A stretch of 64,000 nucleotides of DNA from an uncultured Clostridia bacterium. Its GTDB lineage: Bacteria; Bacillota; Clostridia; Oscillospirales; Oscillospiraceae. Under the pieces are notes generated by a model. It saw nothing but the letters and a program-made list of their open reading frames with translations, was not told where the DNA came from and searched no databases. Below are positions 27,701-36,600 of the stretch, one piece after another. How positions within the stretch are numbered: position 1 is the first letter of the stretch; each line of letters opens with the position of its first letter. The position numbers and the translations under genes were made by a program. Location: positions 17,321-81,320 of the forward strand of contig CAKNRQ010000005.1 of NCBI GenBank assembly GCA_930990965.1, read 5' to 3'.

Positions 27701-28725
27701 GGGTTTACAAAGGTGCTGAAAGTCTCCAACACCCTGCCGCCGGAAAAGCGCACGGCGCCGATTTCAGTCAACCTGTCAGTCGCCGCCGAGAGGCCCGTGG
27801 TCTCGACGTCGAAAGCTATGAACTCACTGTCCAGTGAAACATCGCTCTCTCCGCGCACGGCGGCCCCGGTGTCAACGTCGTTTACATAATATCCTTCAAG
27901 GCCGTAGATGATCTTTACGCCGTACTTCTTCCCCGCCTTGCTCATCTCGGGGTAGGACTGTGCGGTGCCGTGGTCGGTGACCGCCACCGCCTGCATGCCC
28001 CAGGCAGCGGCGCGGGCCACGATTGCGGCCGGGTCCGGCAGGGCGTCCAGTGTTGAATAGCGGGTGTGCAGGTGCAGCTCCACCCTCTTGTCGCCCTCGT
28101 GCGTTTCGGGGCGTATGTCCATCTTGCTCTCGGCTATGGTGGCGGGCTCTATTATCATGTCGCCGTAGAACTTGTCAAAGTCCACCCTGCCTCGCACTAT
28201 CAGGCACATGCCCGGCTTTACCTTGCCGGTAATTGAGGCGTCCTCGCCGCGTGCTATGAACTTGTTTACGTGGACGGAGCCCGTGTAGTCGGTCATGTCG
28301 AAGCTGAGGATGTTGGCTCCGCGCTTTTGTATCTCGCGGTTATTCACGGCGAAGACTACGCCCTTCACGGTAACCCATCCGCTCTCAAGCGTTACGGAGG
28401 ACATTTCAACAGGCAGGTCGGACTTCTTTAGCGCCTTGCCGTAGAGCAGCTTGCCGTCTTTGGACTCTGACTTTTTGGCCGCGGGCTGGGGCTTGGGGAA
28501 CTCTGCATTGAGGGTCACTTTCAAAAGCCCGTACTGCGCGCGGAGCGAACTCTCGATGGCCGCTATTTCAGCCGGCGCGACTGTGGACGCAAAGCGTGCG
28601 TCCACCACCATACTCAGCTCTTCCTCGTTCACTGTCACTGAGTCTATCTCGGCCTTTTCCAGTCCACCGGCGTAGTCCCGCATGGGCTCACAGCCCGGAA
28701 ATATCGTCAGGAAAGCTGCACTCAA
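24766..28725 (-). CDS. polC: DNA polymerase III alpha subunit, Gram-positive type PolC
   Basis: This 1319-residue replicative polymerase has an N-terminal region, an OB-fold (about 115-205), a PHP domain starting VELHLHTRYSTLDA near 215, and an inserted DEDDh 3'-5' exonuclease (FIAFDVETTG near 306, HNATFDTGFM, HHRAFDDAEV). The polymerase core has the four-Cys zinc site (CPDC...CGADM...CPKCG) and the catalytic PDIDLNFSGEYQ. It is about 100 residues shorter than Bacillus PolC, mainly at the N-terminus. The chosen start is TTG 28725, which overlaps the ispG TGA as TTGA, with GAGGTGGGAG upstream; an ATG 42 bases downstream is the alternative. It is co-transcribed with ispG. Confidence 0.97.
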   Translation of the reverse strand: MSAAFLTIFPGCEPMRDYAGGLEKAEIDSVTVNEEELSMVVDARFASTVAPAEIAAIESSLRAQYGLLKVTLNAEFPKPQPAAKKSESKDGKLLYGKALKKSDLPVEMSSVTLESGWVTVKGVVFAVNNREIQKRGANILSFDMTDYTGSVHVNKFIARGEDASITGKVKPGMCLIVRGRVDFDKFYGDMIIEPATIAESKMDIRPETHEGDKRVELHLHTRYSTLDALPDPAAIVARAAAWGMQAVAVTDHGTAQSYPEMSKAGKKYGVKIIYGLEGYYVNDVDTGAAVRGESDVSLDSEFIAFDVETTGLSAATDRLTEIGAVRFSGGRVLETFSTFVNPHMHIPANITELTGIKDSDVADAPDEDEAMRAFLDFAGGRPIIAHNATFDTGFMAAACERSGIEFHPVVVDTLILAQRLLPELRRHKLDIVSKHLGLPEFNHHRAFDDAEVVARMMDKFIPMLHNQGAERLCDVNEVMSKLSGSGARRVRHISLLVRNKVGLKNLYKLISASYLKHYQRNPIIPKSLLMEHREGLLIGSACEAGEVFDAVLRGTNAQELKRIASFYDYFEVMPIANNRFLVENGTVRDDEGLRDLNRRVVRLAHELEKPVVATGDVHFIDPEDEIYRRILLAAKKFSDADRPNPLYFRTTAEMLEEFAYLGKRECYEAVIGNPNKIAGMCEEIKLLPDGLFPPKIENSDGQLKDLVYGKMHEIYGDNPPEIVTERVEIELHDILSRHYDVIYMSAQKLVADSNAHGYLVGSRGSVGSSIVAYMSGITEVNSLPPHYVCPDCHYTDFESGKGYGCGADMPDANCPKCGAKMRKEGFDIPFETFLGFGGDKVPDIDLNFSGEYQAKAHKYTEELFGSDHVFRAGTIGTLAEKTAYGYVLKYLEERGLKVSKAEEARLANGLVGVKRTTGQHPGGLVVIPQDMEVEDFCPVQHPADDPGSGIITTHFEYHSMEENLLKLDELGHDDPTMLKMLQDMTGVDVRKIPLDDPQTREIFRTPAPLGLPDDDPIIGKTGTIGIPEFGTGFTRQMLVDTKPEQFDTLVRLSGYSHGTDVWLGNAKDLILSGTATVKDTIGCRDDIMLYLISRGMEPKRSFKIMESVRKGRGLPEGAEGEMGDHGVPDWYIESCRKIKYLFPKAHAVAYVMMGFRIAFFKVHYPLQYYSAYFYRRSQKDAFDAAIMIQGVDFVRRKINEIESKADATAKESDLLTTLEAVYEFYMRGFDFAPIDLYESDESKFLVVGDKQLRPPFVSLSGLGEAAARDLVAAREGGREFISVEELSMACPKLSQAHIEQLRSVGALGALPDESQMSLF

Positions 28726-29786
28726 ACTCCCACCTCGCTCTCAATCAGCGCCATGAGCTCGTCGGCAAGCCTGTCCTCAGGGACGCGGCGCAGAATCTCT
28801 CCTTTTTTGAACAGCAGCCCGCAGCCCTTGCCACCGGCTATGCCGTAGTCGGCCTCGCGCGCCTCGCCGGGCCCGTTGACCACGCAGCCCATGACTGCCA
28901 CCGTTATATCCGCTTTGACGTCTTTAAGCCGCTCCTCCACTTCGTGGGCGAGTGCTATGAGGTCTATCTGTGTGCGTCCGCAGGTTGGGCAGCTAACCAT
29001 ACGCACGCCGCCTTTCCTGAGCCTGGCGGCCTTCAATATGGCGATACCGGCCTTGACCTCCTCCACAGGGTCGGCAGTGAGCGAGACGCGAATGGTGTCG
29101 CCTATGCCCTCCATCAGCAAAGTGCCGATGCCTACAGCCGAACTCACAGTGCCCTGATAGGCCGTGCCGGTCTCGGTCACACCCAGGTGCAGAGGGTACG
29201 GCAGCTCTCTGGCCGCCAGCCTGTAGGCCTCCACCGTAAGCGGCACGCTGCTGCTCTTGAGCGACAGGCAGATGTCGTCAAAGCCGCAGTCTTTCAGCAG
29301 CCTTATGTGCCCCTTCGCGCTCTCCACCAGCGCCTCTGCGGTCGGATGCCCGTATTTCTCAAGCAGCGGTTTTTCCAGGCTGCCGCCGTTTACGCCTATG
29401 CGTATCGGTATCTTATGTAAACTGCACTCCCTGGCCACGGCGGCCACTCTGTCCTTGCCGCCAATGTTGCCGGGATTGATACGTATTTTGTCTATGCCAC
29501 GCGCGGCGCACTCCAGGGCGAGGCGGTAGTCGAAGTGTATATCGGCGACCAGCGGCACGTCGGGAACCTGCTCTTTTATGCTGGAAATGGCCTTTGCTGC
29601 GTCCATATCCGGCACCGCAAGGCGCACTATGTCACAGCCAGCGGCGCGCAGGCGCTTTATCTGCGCCACCGCCGCTTCCACGTCCGAGGTGCGCACATTG
29701 CACATCGACTGAACCGAAACGGCAGCGCCCCCACCTATGGGGACGCCGCCTACAACGATCTTTCTGGTAGTTTCTCTTGTATTCAT
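28722..29786 (-). CDS. ispG: 4-hydroxy-3-methylbut-2-enyl diphosphate synthase IspG
   Basis: This 354-residue enzyme carries out the sixth step of the MEP isoprenoid pathway, converting MEcPP to HMBPP with a 4Fe-4S cluster. It begins TRKIVVGGVPIGGGAAVSVQ, the family N-terminus. The C-terminal cluster ligands are visible as SCPTCGRTQIDLI and the later VMGCVVNGPGEAREADYG. It follows rseP by 23 bases and is translationally joined to polC. Dxr is in the same operon, which puts two MEP steps under one promoter. Confidence 0.97.
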   Translation of the reverse strand: MNTRETTRKIVVGGVPIGGGAAVSVQSMCNVRTSDVEAAVAQIKRLRAAGCDIVRLAVPDMDAAKAISSIKEQVPDVPLVADIHFDYRLALECAARGIDKIRINPGNIGGKDRVAAVARECSLHKIPIRIGVNGGSLEKPLLEKYGHPTAEALVESAKGHIRLLKDCGFDDICLSLKSSSVPLTVEAYRLAARELPYPLHLGVTETGTAYQGTVSSAVGIGTLLMEGIGDTIRVSLTADPVEEVKAGIAILKAARLRKGGVRMVSCPTCGRTQIDLIALAHEVEERLKDVKADITVAVMGCVVNGPGEAREADYGIAGGKGCGLLFKKGEILRRVPEDRLADELMALIESEVGV

Positions 29787-29809
29787 ATCTTTCGCCTCAA
29801 AATATTATG

Positions 29810-30865
29810 TCAAGTAATCAAGCGCGAGATATCATTGTACATAACCACGACCATGAGGCCTATGAGCAACACAAAGCCTGCGGTGTGGACGTAGCCCTCG
29901 TAGCGGGCGGGGATACGCCTGCGCGATACGAGGTGGACGATTGCGTTTATGAGCACAAACAGCACTCGCCCGCCATCCAGCGCAGGAATTGGCAGCATGT
30001 TCATGACGGCCAGGTTCACCGCGATGAAGGCCACGAGATAGGCTATATCGGAGAGCGCCGCACCTATACCCTGGCTCTCGGCGGTCTCGCTGCCGACGTC
30101 GTTTATCATGTCGACAATGCCCACAACTCCGGCCATGTCGTCCAGTCCGACGAGGCCGCCAACGAGGTCAGATAGGGCAAGCCATACCTGACGCACGAAG
30201 TCTATAGTGGTGTACCAGGAGTACTTGAGCACGTTTCCGAGTGTCGGCGGGTCCACGCTGAACCTCAGGCCGTACAGCATGGAGCCGTCTTCCTGCTCAT
30301 ATGGCTCGAGCTTGAAGTTGTCAAGCTCCACACGCTCGCCGTCGCGTATGACGACTATGTCGTAGTTAGTATCAGCGCCGCGGCTCAGGTAGAGGTTAAA
30401 GTTGCCGGTGAAGTAGATTCTGTGTCCGTCTACGGAGTAGATCTCGTCTCCCACCTGGAGGCCGTCTGCGCTCTCGTACGGATTGTTCTCGGTAAAGCCG
30501 GAAATTACGGGTGCATTGAACCCCGCCGCCTGAGAGAAAATTATCAGTACCAGCACCAGGCCGAGCAGGAAGTTCATGAAGCTGCCCGCCGAGAGAATAA
30601 CGATCTTTTTCCACGAGCTCTGCTTGGTAAAGCAGCGGGGGTCGTCCGTTTCCTCGTCCTCGCCCTCCATAGCGCAGTAGCCGCCGATTGGCAGGCAGCG
30701 GAGCGCATACAGTGTCTCGCCCTTTTGCCGCTTGAATATGGCCGGGCCCATGCCGATGGAGAACTCGTTTACTTTGACTCCCAGACTCTTAGCTGCCACA
30801 AAGTGGCCGAACTCGTGTATGCCCACGAGTACGCCGAAGGCCAGGATTGCGATGACTATAAACAT
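29810..30865 (-). CDS. rseP: Site-2 zinc metalloprotease RseP/RasP
   Basis: This 351-residue intramembrane protease has the zinc site HEFGH at residues 17-21 in the first membrane helix, a PDZ domain in the middle (NPYESADGLQVGDEIYSVDG near 125) and the third ligand motif PALDGGRVLF near 295. It should cleave membrane-bound anti-sigma factors and leftover signal peptides. Its ATG shares one base with the dxr stop codon (TGATG), a sign of tight coupling. The order dxr-rseP-ispG is typical of Firmicutes. Confidence 0.96.
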   Translation of the reverse strand: MFIVIAILAFGVLVGIHEFGHFVAAKSLGVKVNEFSIGMGPAIFKRQKGETLYALRCLPIGGYCAMEGEDEETDDPRCFTKQSSWKKIVILSAGSFMNFLLGLVLVLIIFSQAAGFNAPVISGFTENNPYESADGLQVGDEIYSVDGHRIYFTGNFNLYLSRGADTNYDIVVIRDGERVELDNFKLEPYEQEDGSMLYGLRFSVDPPTLGNVLKYSWYTTIDFVRQVWLALSDLVGGLVGLDDMAGVVGIVDMINDVGSETAESQGIGAALSDIAYLVAFIAVNLAVMNMLPIPALDGGRVLFVLINAIVHLVSRRRIPARYEGYVHTAGFVLLIGLMVVVMYNDISRLIT

Positions 30866-32010
30866 CAGGAATAACGCTCCTTCACAAGAGTGCGCGCCTC
30901 ACCGTCGCTTTCTAGTATCTCATCAAGCGACGGCTCTGCTATGAAGCTTATGCGCGAGAGGGCGTATGCAACACTCTCGTAGATATCATTATACCCCAAT
31001 TTCCCCTGCAAAAACAGGCCCACGGCCGCTTCGTTCGCCGCCGAGAGCACGGCCGGAGCGTTGCCGCCGCGCCTCGCGCAATCTATAGCGAGCGCCAGGC
31101 AGGGCATGAGCTCCAAATCCGGTTTCATGAAATGCAGCCCGCTCATCGCCGTGAGGTCGAGCCGCTCCGTGTTGGAGGCTCTCCGCTCAGGCCAGGTGAG
31201 CGCGTACTGTATGGGCAGCGACATGTCCGGCACGCCGAGCTGCGCTATGACCGTGCCGTCAATGAGTTCCACCGCGGAATGCACCACGCTCTCCGGGTGT
31301 ATCAGCACCTCTATTCTGTCCGGCGTCACGCCGAAGAGGTGCATAGCCTCGATGAACTCAAGGCCCTTGTTCATCATAGTAGCGCTGTCCACGCTTATCT
31401 TAGCGCCCATCGACCAGTTCGGGTGCTTGACTGCCTGGGCCGGCGTCACGGACGCCGTCTGTTCCCGCGTCCAGCCCCTGAACGGCCCGCCGGAGCCGGT
31501 GAGCAAGATCTTTCTCAGCTCGCCCTGCCTTCCGGTCAGGCACTGGAAGATTGCGCTGTGCTCGCTGTCCACGGGCACTATCTCGGCGCCGGTCTCACGG
31601 GCGCGGCGCATTACTATGCTGCCCGCACAGACCAGGGTTTCCTTGTTGGCGAGCGCTATACGGCGCTTTTTGTCTACGGCGTCGAGCGTGGGGCGCAGTC
31701 CGACGGCGCCGGAGACGGCGGTCACCACGCAGTCCGTGTTTTCCCACGTAGCCGCCATGCGCAGCCCCTCTTCGCCGGAGGGGCCGACTGTCACGCCGCT
31801 GCCTTCGAGAGCAGACTTCAGGCGCGCCGCGGCCTCAGGCTCCGAGGCCGCGACGTACTCCGGGTGGAGCTTTGCAGCCTGCTCGAGCAGCAAATCGACG
31901 TTTTTGTTCGTTGTGAGCGCCGTGACGCGGATGCCCTGCGCCAGGCACACAGCCACGCTCTGCCGGCCGATGGAACCGGTAGAGCCCAATATAGCTGTGG
32001 AATTGACCAT
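30865..32010 (-). CDS. dxr: 1-deoxy-D-xylulose 5-phosphate reductoisomerase
   Basis: This 381-residue enzyme converts DXP to MEP with NADPH, the first committed step of the MEP pathway. It has the nucleotide site AILGSTGSIGRQSVAV near the N-terminus. The metal and substrate residues are in PVDSEHSAIFQCL near 148, the SMGAKISVDSATMMNKGLE loop near 200, and HPESVVHSAVELIDG near 238. It follows cdsA by 18 bases. This is the usual place of dxr in Gram-positive genomes. Confidence 0.97.
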   Translation of the reverse strand: MVNSTAILGSTGSIGRQSVAVCLAQGIRVTALTTNKNVDLLLEQAAKLHPEYVAASEPEAAARLKSALEGSGVTVGPSGEEGLRMAATWENTDCVVTAVSGAVGLRPTLDAVDKKRRIALANKETLVCAGSIVMRRARETGAEIVPVDSEHSAIFQCLTGRQGELRKILLTGSGGPFRGWTREQTASVTPAQAVKHPNWSMGAKISVDSATMMNKGLEFIEAMHLFGVTPDRIEVLIHPESVVHSAVELIDGTVIAQLGVPDMSLPIQYALTWPERRASNTERLDLTAMSGLHFMKPDLELMPCLALAIDCARRGGNAPAVLSAANEAAVGLFLQGKLGYNDIYESVAYALSRISFIAEPSLDEILESDGEARTLVKERYS

Positions 32011-32028
32011 CTTGAGGTCTCCTCCCCT

Positions 32029-32844
32029 TTACGCCAGAATGGCGGTAATTATCAAATAATATGCGGGCGAGACAAACAGCACACTGTCAAACCTGTCCAG
32101 CACGCCGCCGTGCCCGGGAAATATCGCGCCGTAGTCCTTGATGCCGTACTCACGCTTGATGACAGAGAAGCTCAGGTCGCCTATCTGTCCCAGAAGGCTT
32201 CCCACGATGCCGAGCACTATTATCATCACCCAGCCCAAATCGAGCGATATTGTGGCCTTCACGATGAGGTGGTAGACTATCATGCCCACTATACTGCCTA
32301 TGAAGCCGCCCACACAGCCCTCCACGGTCTTGTTGGGGCTGACCGCAGGGCAGAGCTTGTGCTTGCCGAATGCACGTCCGGCAAAGTACGCGCCGGTGTC
32401 GCTCATGAACGCTCCGACCATCGGAGCAATGGCCAGCGCGGGCACGATGTCGCGCAGCAGCGCCAGACTTGCAAAGCCCGCCGCAATCAGGGTTGCGGAG
32501 AGTATACCGGCCGCGAGCGTGGCAAAGCCCAGCTGTTTCTCCTTGCCGTGGGTGACTATTGCCGTCACGAAGCCATAGAGCACTGCGGCAAATACGCCTA
32601 TTAGCAGCCAGATAGGGGCTATATCCAGGTCGTCCGTGCCCAGCGCCCCGCACATAGCCGCCGCCAGGACCGGCATGGCCGGCAGCAGCTCCCACTGCTC
32701 ATCCCCCACAGCGTGCATTAGCTCGTAGCTGGCCACTGCGCACAGCGCCGCGCACATGGCAAGCGTGCCCCAGCTAGGCGTCGCAAATATGATAAGCAGC
32801 AGTACGGGTATCCCCACGGCGGCGAAGATTATCCGGGTTTTCAT
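32029..32844 (-). CDS. cdsA: Phosphatidate cytidylyltransferase CdsA
   Basis: This 271-residue polytopic membrane enzyme makes CDP-diacylglycerol from phosphatidate and CTP, the branch point of phospholipid synthesis. About eight hydrophobic helices are visible, and the C-terminal signature SVIKREYGIKDYG followed by PGHGGVLDRFDS is exact for the family. Its start overlaps the uppS stop by 4 bp. It shares the operon with undecaprenyl-diphosphate synthesis, so it couples envelope lipid steps. Confidence 0.97.
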   Translation of the reverse strand: MKTRIIFAAVGIPVLLLIIFATPSWGTLAMCAALCAVASYELMHAVGDEQWELLPAMPVLAAAMCGALGTDDLDIAPIWLLIGVFAAVLYGFVTAIVTHGKEKQLGFATLAAGILSATLIAAGFASLALLRDIVPALAIAPMVGAFMSDTGAYFAGRAFGKHKLCPAVSPNKTVEGCVGGFIGSIVGMIVYHLIVKATISLDLGWVMIIVLGIVGSLLGQIGDLSFSVIKREYGIKDYGAIFPGHGGVLDRFDSVLFVSPAYYLIITAILA

Positions 32845-33581
32845 TTCTTAATTCCCCCAAAGCGCCTGTCACGGCGCTGATACTCGGCTATGGCCGAGTC
32901 TATGTCTGCACTGGTGAAGTCAGGCCAGAGCACGTCGGTGAAGATGAGCTCGGAATACGCGCTCTCCCACATCAGGAAGTTGGAAAGACGCATTTCCCCA
33001 CCCGGACGGATTATGAGGTCCGGGTCAGGTATGCCTGCCGAGAACATGTAGTTTGAAAACGACTCCTCCGTGAGCGTGTTTACACGTCCGGCCTTGTAGT
33101 CCTCGGCAAAGCGCAGTGCAGCGCGCACTATCTCGTCGCGCCCGCCATAGTTGAGACAAACGTTGGCCTGGAATCCCTCGTAGTGCGATGAGATGTCCGC
33201 AGTCTCGTCTATCAGGTCCCTCAGCTTCTGAGGCAATATCTCGGGGTCGCCGAGTATCTTCAGGCGTATGTGGTCGCGCTCCATAGTGTCTACGGCCTCG
33301 CGCAGATACTTGCCGAGCAGGCCCATAATGGCGTCCACTTCCTCGCGCGGCCGCTTCCAGTTCTCCGTCGAGAAGGCGTAAACGGTGAGGTAGTCTATAC
33401 CTATATTCTTGCAGTAAGTGGCTATGCGCCGGAAGGTCTCGGCGCCCGCGGCATGTCCAGCCGTGCGGGGCAGTCCGCGCTTCTTCGCCCAGCGCCCGTT
33501 GCCGTCGAGTATTATCGCAATATGGCGGGGGAGGTTTGCTGCCCCCTCCCCCGCCGCGGTTTCAGTCTTAAAAAGAGCCAT
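32841..33581 (-). CDS. uppS: Undecaprenyl diphosphate synthase UppS
   Basis: This 246-residue cis-prenyltransferase makes the C55 lipid carrier for cell wall synthesis. The substrate loop HIAIILDGNGRWAKKRGL and the following TAGHAAGAETF lie at the N-terminus, and the C-terminal IRPGGEMRLSNFLMWESAYS motif is complete. I take ATG 33581, which begins one base after the frr stop; an in-frame start at 33629 would overlap frr by 47 bases and add 16 residues unlike the family. Translation is probably coupled to frr. Confidence 0.95.
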   Translation of the reverse strand: MALFKTETAAGEGAANLPRHIAIILDGNGRWAKKRGLPRTAGHAAGAETFRRIATYCKNIGIDYLTVYAFSTENWKRPREEVDAIMGLLGKYLREAVDTMERDHIRLKILGDPEILPQKLRDLIDETADISSHYEGFQANVCLNYGGRDEIVRAALRFAEDYKAGRVNTLTEESFSNYMFSAGIPDPDLIIRPGGEMRLSNFLMWESAYSELIFTDVLWPDFTSADIDSAIAEYQRRDRRFGGIKK

Positions 33582-33582
33582 G

Positions 33583-34143
33583 TCAGATCTCGAAGAGCTC
33601 CTTCTCCTTCTTGTCGGCGATTTTGTCAATCTCCTTGATCCAGTCGTCGGTTATCTTCTGGAAATCCTTCTCGGCTATCTTTACGTCGTCCTCAGTCATC
33701 TCGCCGTTCTTCTTCTGGGTCTTGAAGCTGTCCATAGCGTCGCGGCGAATGTTGCGGATGGCAACTTTGGCCTCTTCGGCGTACTTCTTGACCTGCTTGG
33801 CGAGCTCCTTACGCCTCTCCTCGGTGAGCTGAGGGAATACGAGACGGATGTTGCGCCCGTCGTTCTGCGGATTTATGCCGAGCTCGCTGGCAAGTATGGC
33901 CTTCTCTATGGCCTTGAGAGTACTGCTGTCCCAGGGGGTTATCAGCAGGCTGCGCGGGTCCGGCGTGGAAATGGTCGCCACCTGCTGTATAGGCGTAGCG
34001 GTGCCGTAATAGTCCACGGTGATCTGGTCAAGCACAGCGGCATTGGCCCTGCCCGCACGGACACTTGCAAGGTTGGTGATCAGATTCTCGGAAGTTTTGC
34101 GCATCCTGTTTTCAAATTCTTCGTAACCGGTGGCCATTTTCAT
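33583..34143 (-). CDS. frr: Ribosome recycling factor
   Basis: This 186-residue protein is the usual length. The N-terminal helix has MRKTSENLITNLASVRAGRA and the family motif NPQNDGRNIRLVFPQLTEER is complete. It splits post-termination ribosomes together with EF-G. It follows pyrH by 5 bases, the near-universal pyrH-frr arrangement, and ATG 34143 has AGGAGG immediately upstream. Confidence 0.97.
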   Translation of the reverse strand: MKMATGYEEFENRMRKTSENLITNLASVRAGRANAAVLDQITVDYYGTATPIQQVATISTPDPRSLLITPWDSSTLKAIEKAILASELGINPQNDGRNIRLVFPQLTEERRKELAKQVKKYAEEAKVAIRNIRRDAMDSFKTQKKNGEMTEDDVKIAEKDFQKITDDWIKEIDKIADKKEKELFEI

Positions 34144-34148
34144 TCCTC

Positions 34149-34871
34149 CTATTTGGTGACTACCGTGCCGATCTTCTCACCCAGCACGGCGCGTACAATA
34201 TTTTCAGGGTCTTTGAGCTCAAAAACTATGACGGGGATTGCGTTGTCCATAGAAAGGCTGGTGGCCGTGGTGTCCATGACGGCCAGGTGCTGTGCAAGCA
34301 CCTCGTCGTAAGTTATGGCGTCGTACTTGACGGCGTGGTCGTCCACCTTCGGGTCCGCGCTGTAGACGCCGTCGATGTTCTTGGCGAGCAGTATGGCGTC
34401 GGCCTCTATCTCCGCGGCGCGCAGCACAGCCGCGGTGTCAGTGGAGAAATAGGGGTTGCCCGTACCCGCGCCGAAGAGCACTACGCGGCCCTTGGAGAGG
34501 TGCCGCATGGCGCGCAGGCGTATATACGGCTCGGCTATGGCGCGCATCTCTATCGCCGTCTGAACGCGCACGTCTATGCCGTGCTGCTCCATCACGTCTG
34601 CCACGGCAAGGCAGTTCATGACAGTTGCCAGCATGCCCATATGGTCAGCGCGCGTACGCTCGATCTTGCCCGAGCCGTCCTTGACACCGCGCCAGAAGTT
34701 GCCGCCGCCAATAACGACGCCCACTTCGACGCCCAGCGCGAGGCATTTCTTCACGGCCTCGCAGACGTTGGAGATCACGCCGAAGTCCAGACCGGACTTC
34801 TTGTCTCCGGCCAGGGCCTCTCCGCTTATCTTGATCAGCACGCGCTTATATACAGGTTTCTTCTCTTCCAT
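34149..34871 (-). CDS. pyrH: Uridylate kinase PyrH
   Basis: This 240-residue hexameric UMP kinase phosphorylates UMP to UDP. It has the amino-acid-kinase fold start [18 protein letters not shown], the [14 protein letters not shown] substrate loop near 57 and the [14 protein letters not shown] region near 138. It is the promoter-proximal gene of the long minus-strand operon that ends at rqcH. GGAGGG-like purine sequence (AAGGGGGA) precedes the ATG. Confidence 0.97.
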   Translation of the reverse strand: MEEKKPVYKRVLIKISGEALAGDKKSGLDFGVISNVCEAVKKCLALGVEVGVVIGGGNFWRGVKDGSGKIERTRADHMGMLATVMNCLAVADVMEQHGIDVRVQTAIEMRAIAEPYIRLRAMRHLSKGRVVLFGAGTGNPYFSTDTAAVLRAAEIEADAILLAKNIDGVYSADPKVDDHAVKYDAITYDEVLAQHLAVMDTTATSLSMDNAIPVIVFELKDPENIVRAVLGEKIGTVVTK

Positions 34872-34984
34872 GCAAATCCCCCTTCCGGGGCCCGCGCCCC
34901 TTTTCGCGTATTGTAATATGTCCGGCAGCGCAATAAAAGCCGTATATTGTAAACTTTTCGCCCGGACGCAAATTTGTTCATTTA

Positions 34985-35013
34985 ATTATAGCAAACTTCT
35001 TGCGCCTTGTAAA
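34985..35013 (-). promoter_or_regulatory. Sigma-A promoter of the pyrH operon
   Basis: On the minus strand TTTACA (35013-35008), a 17-base spacer and TATAAT (34990-34985) lie 114 bases before the pyrH ATG. It should drive pyrH through polC/rqcH. The divergent spoIIGA start is only 28 bases beyond the -35 box. Confidence 0.7.
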
Positions 35014-35040
35014 TGACAACATCCGCGAGGGACAGGGTGT

Positions 35041-35874
35041 ATGCTTGTTTACGTGGACACGATCTATGCCGACAGCTTCTTTGCCATCAACTTAATAGCG
35101 GACTATCTGCTCCTGCTCGCCTCTGCCCGGGTCTCCGGAGCGGTGTTGCACAGATGGCGCATATTTTTTGCCGCCGTACTCGGAGCAGCCTGGGCTCTGG
35201 CTTCGGCGGTGCCAAAGTGGGGAATGCTTGACCAGCCAGCAGCCAAAATTGCCCTCGGAGTGGGGATGTGCCTCATAGCTTATGGGCATGAGCGGCGTTT
35301 TTGGCGCTGCTGCGGCATGTTCTTCGCCATCTCGGCCCTGTTCGGCGGGGCCGTATGGGGCGCCGGTATGCTCGCAGGTATTGACGCATATGGCCAGGCG
35401 TATGTTCCGGTGAGTTTCCGCACCCTGGCGCTCGCTTTCGCGCTGTGCTACGCCGCCGTCACGCTCTTTATGCGGCGCGGCGCCGTAAAGGCCCCACGCC
35501 GGACGGCCCTGCTCTCCGTCACCCTGCCCTCCGGGCGCGTGACACTCCGCGCGCTGGTAGACACCGGGAACGTACTCTCCGACCCCATATCCGGCCGCCC
35601 TGCGGCAGTCTGTGAGGCTAGCGTCCTCTCCAAAGCACTTGGTCCGGCCTGCGAGCTCGAGCCTATCGGCGCGCTTGAGGCGCTCTCGTCCCTGCCGGGC
35701 CTTGCAGGCCGGGTGACGCTGCTGCCATACAGCAGTGTCGGGAACAGCGGCATGCTCGCCGCCATCAGGCCCGAACGCGTAGAGGTTGACGGCGAGGCCG
35801 CCGACATGTTGATTGCCCTGACAAACCAAAAACTTGACGGCGGCTACGAGGCCGTGATACCCGCGCAACTTTAA
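35041..35874 (+). CDS. spoIIGA: Sigma-E processing aspartic protease SpoIIGA
   Basis: This 277-residue protein has five N-terminal membrane helices (to about residue 145) and a C-terminal pepsin-like half with the catalytic motif LVDTGN at Asp174. SpoIIGA sits in the sporulation septum and, after activation by SpoIIR from the forespore, cleaves pro-sigma-E in the mother cell. The gene lies 12 bases before sigE, as in all endospore formers. It is the clearest sign that the organism descends from a spore former. Confidence 0.93.
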   Translation: MLVYVDTIYADSFFAINLIADYLLLLASARVSGAVLHRWRIFFAAVLGAAWALASAVPKWGMLDQPAAKIALGVGMCLIAYGHERRFWRCCGMFFAISALFGGAVWGAGMLAGIDAYGQAYVPVSFRTLALAFALCYAAVTLFMRRGAVKAPRRTALLSVTLPSGRVTLRALVDTGNVLSDPISGRPAAVCEASVLSKALGPACELEPIGALEALSSLPGLAGRVTLLPYSSVGNSGMLAAIRPERVEVDGEAADMLIALTNQKLDGGYEAVIPAQL

Positions 35875-35886
35875 GGAGGTTTGCAC

Positions 35887-36594
35887 ATGAAGTTTTCCCT
35901 CTCACGCCTAAAAGAGCTACTGCTCCGGTTTTTCTTCACCGAGCCCGTACACTACATAGGAGGCAGCGACACGCTCCCGCCGCCGCTGCCGCGCGATGAG
36001 GAGGCGGCGGCCATAGCCGCGCTCGACGCCGGAGACGCGGCCGCGCGCAAGACGCTCATAGAGCACAACCTCCGGCTGGTCGTCTACATAGCCAGGCGCT
36101 TTGAAAACACCTCCGTAAACATCGAGGACCTCATCTCCATCGGGACCATCGGACTCATAAAGGCCATAAACACCTTCAACAGCTCAAAATCCATCAAGCT
36201 CGCCACTTACGCCTCGCGCTGCATTGAGAACGAAATACTCATGTTCCTGCGCAAATACAGCGCTTACCGCGGCGAAGTGAGCCTGGACGAACCGCTCAAC
36301 ACCGACTACGACGGCAACGAACTCCTGCTCTCAGACATACTGGGCACTGAACCCGACGAAGTCAGCCGCCCTCTCGAAGAAGATGCGGAGCGCGAGCAGC
36401 TCATGCTGGCAATAGAGACGCTGGGTGAGCGGGAAAAGCGCATCATCCGGCTGCGCTATGGCCTTGGAGGCGGCGGTGAGCACACTCAAAAGGAAGTCGC
36501 CGTCATGCTCGGCATCTCCCAGAGCTACATATCCCGCCTAGAAAAGCGAATCATAGACCGCCTGCACAGCGAAATGCTGCGTCTCTCGAGCTGA
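35887..36594 (+). CDS. sigE: RNA polymerase sporulation sigma factor SigE
   Basis: This 235-residue sigma-70 family factor begins with a hydrophobic/basic pro-sequence ([20 protein letters not shown]) that SpoIIGA should remove. Region 2 is clear ([34 protein letters not shown]), and region 4 contains [16 protein letters not shown] and [14 protein letters not shown] helices. ATG 35887 is preceded by AAGGAGG. In Bacillus sigG follows sigE, but here a strong terminator and an unrelated heat-shock gene follow. It directs early mother-cell gene expression. Confidence 0.95.
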   Translation: MKFSLSRLKELLLRFFFTEPVHYIGGSDTLPPPLPRDEEAAAIAALDAGDAAARKTLIEHNLRLVVYIARRFENTSVNIEDLISIGTIGLIKAINTFNSSKSIKLATYASRCIENEILMFLRKYSAYRGEVSLDEPLNTDYDGNELLLSDILGTEPDEVSRPLEEDAEREQLMLAIETLGEREKRIIRLRYGLGGGGEHTQKEVAVMLGISQSYISRLEKRIIDRLHSEMLRLSS

Positions 36595-36600
36595 AGGGCG

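Noticed and set aside
26458..27837. 459-codon open frame on the plus strand
   Set aside because: It lies fully antisense to polC, whose motifs are certain; long antisense frames are common in GC-rich coding DNA, and its product has low complexity with no domain.
31132..32604. 490-codon open frame on the plus strand
   Set aside because: It is antisense to dxr and cdsA, both with clear motifs; the product is rich in His, Arg and Gln and looks like a shadow.
33582..33629. Longer N-terminus for UppS
   Set aside because: The extra 16 residues would overlap frr by 47 bases and do not resemble the family start; the ATG one base after the frr stop fits better.
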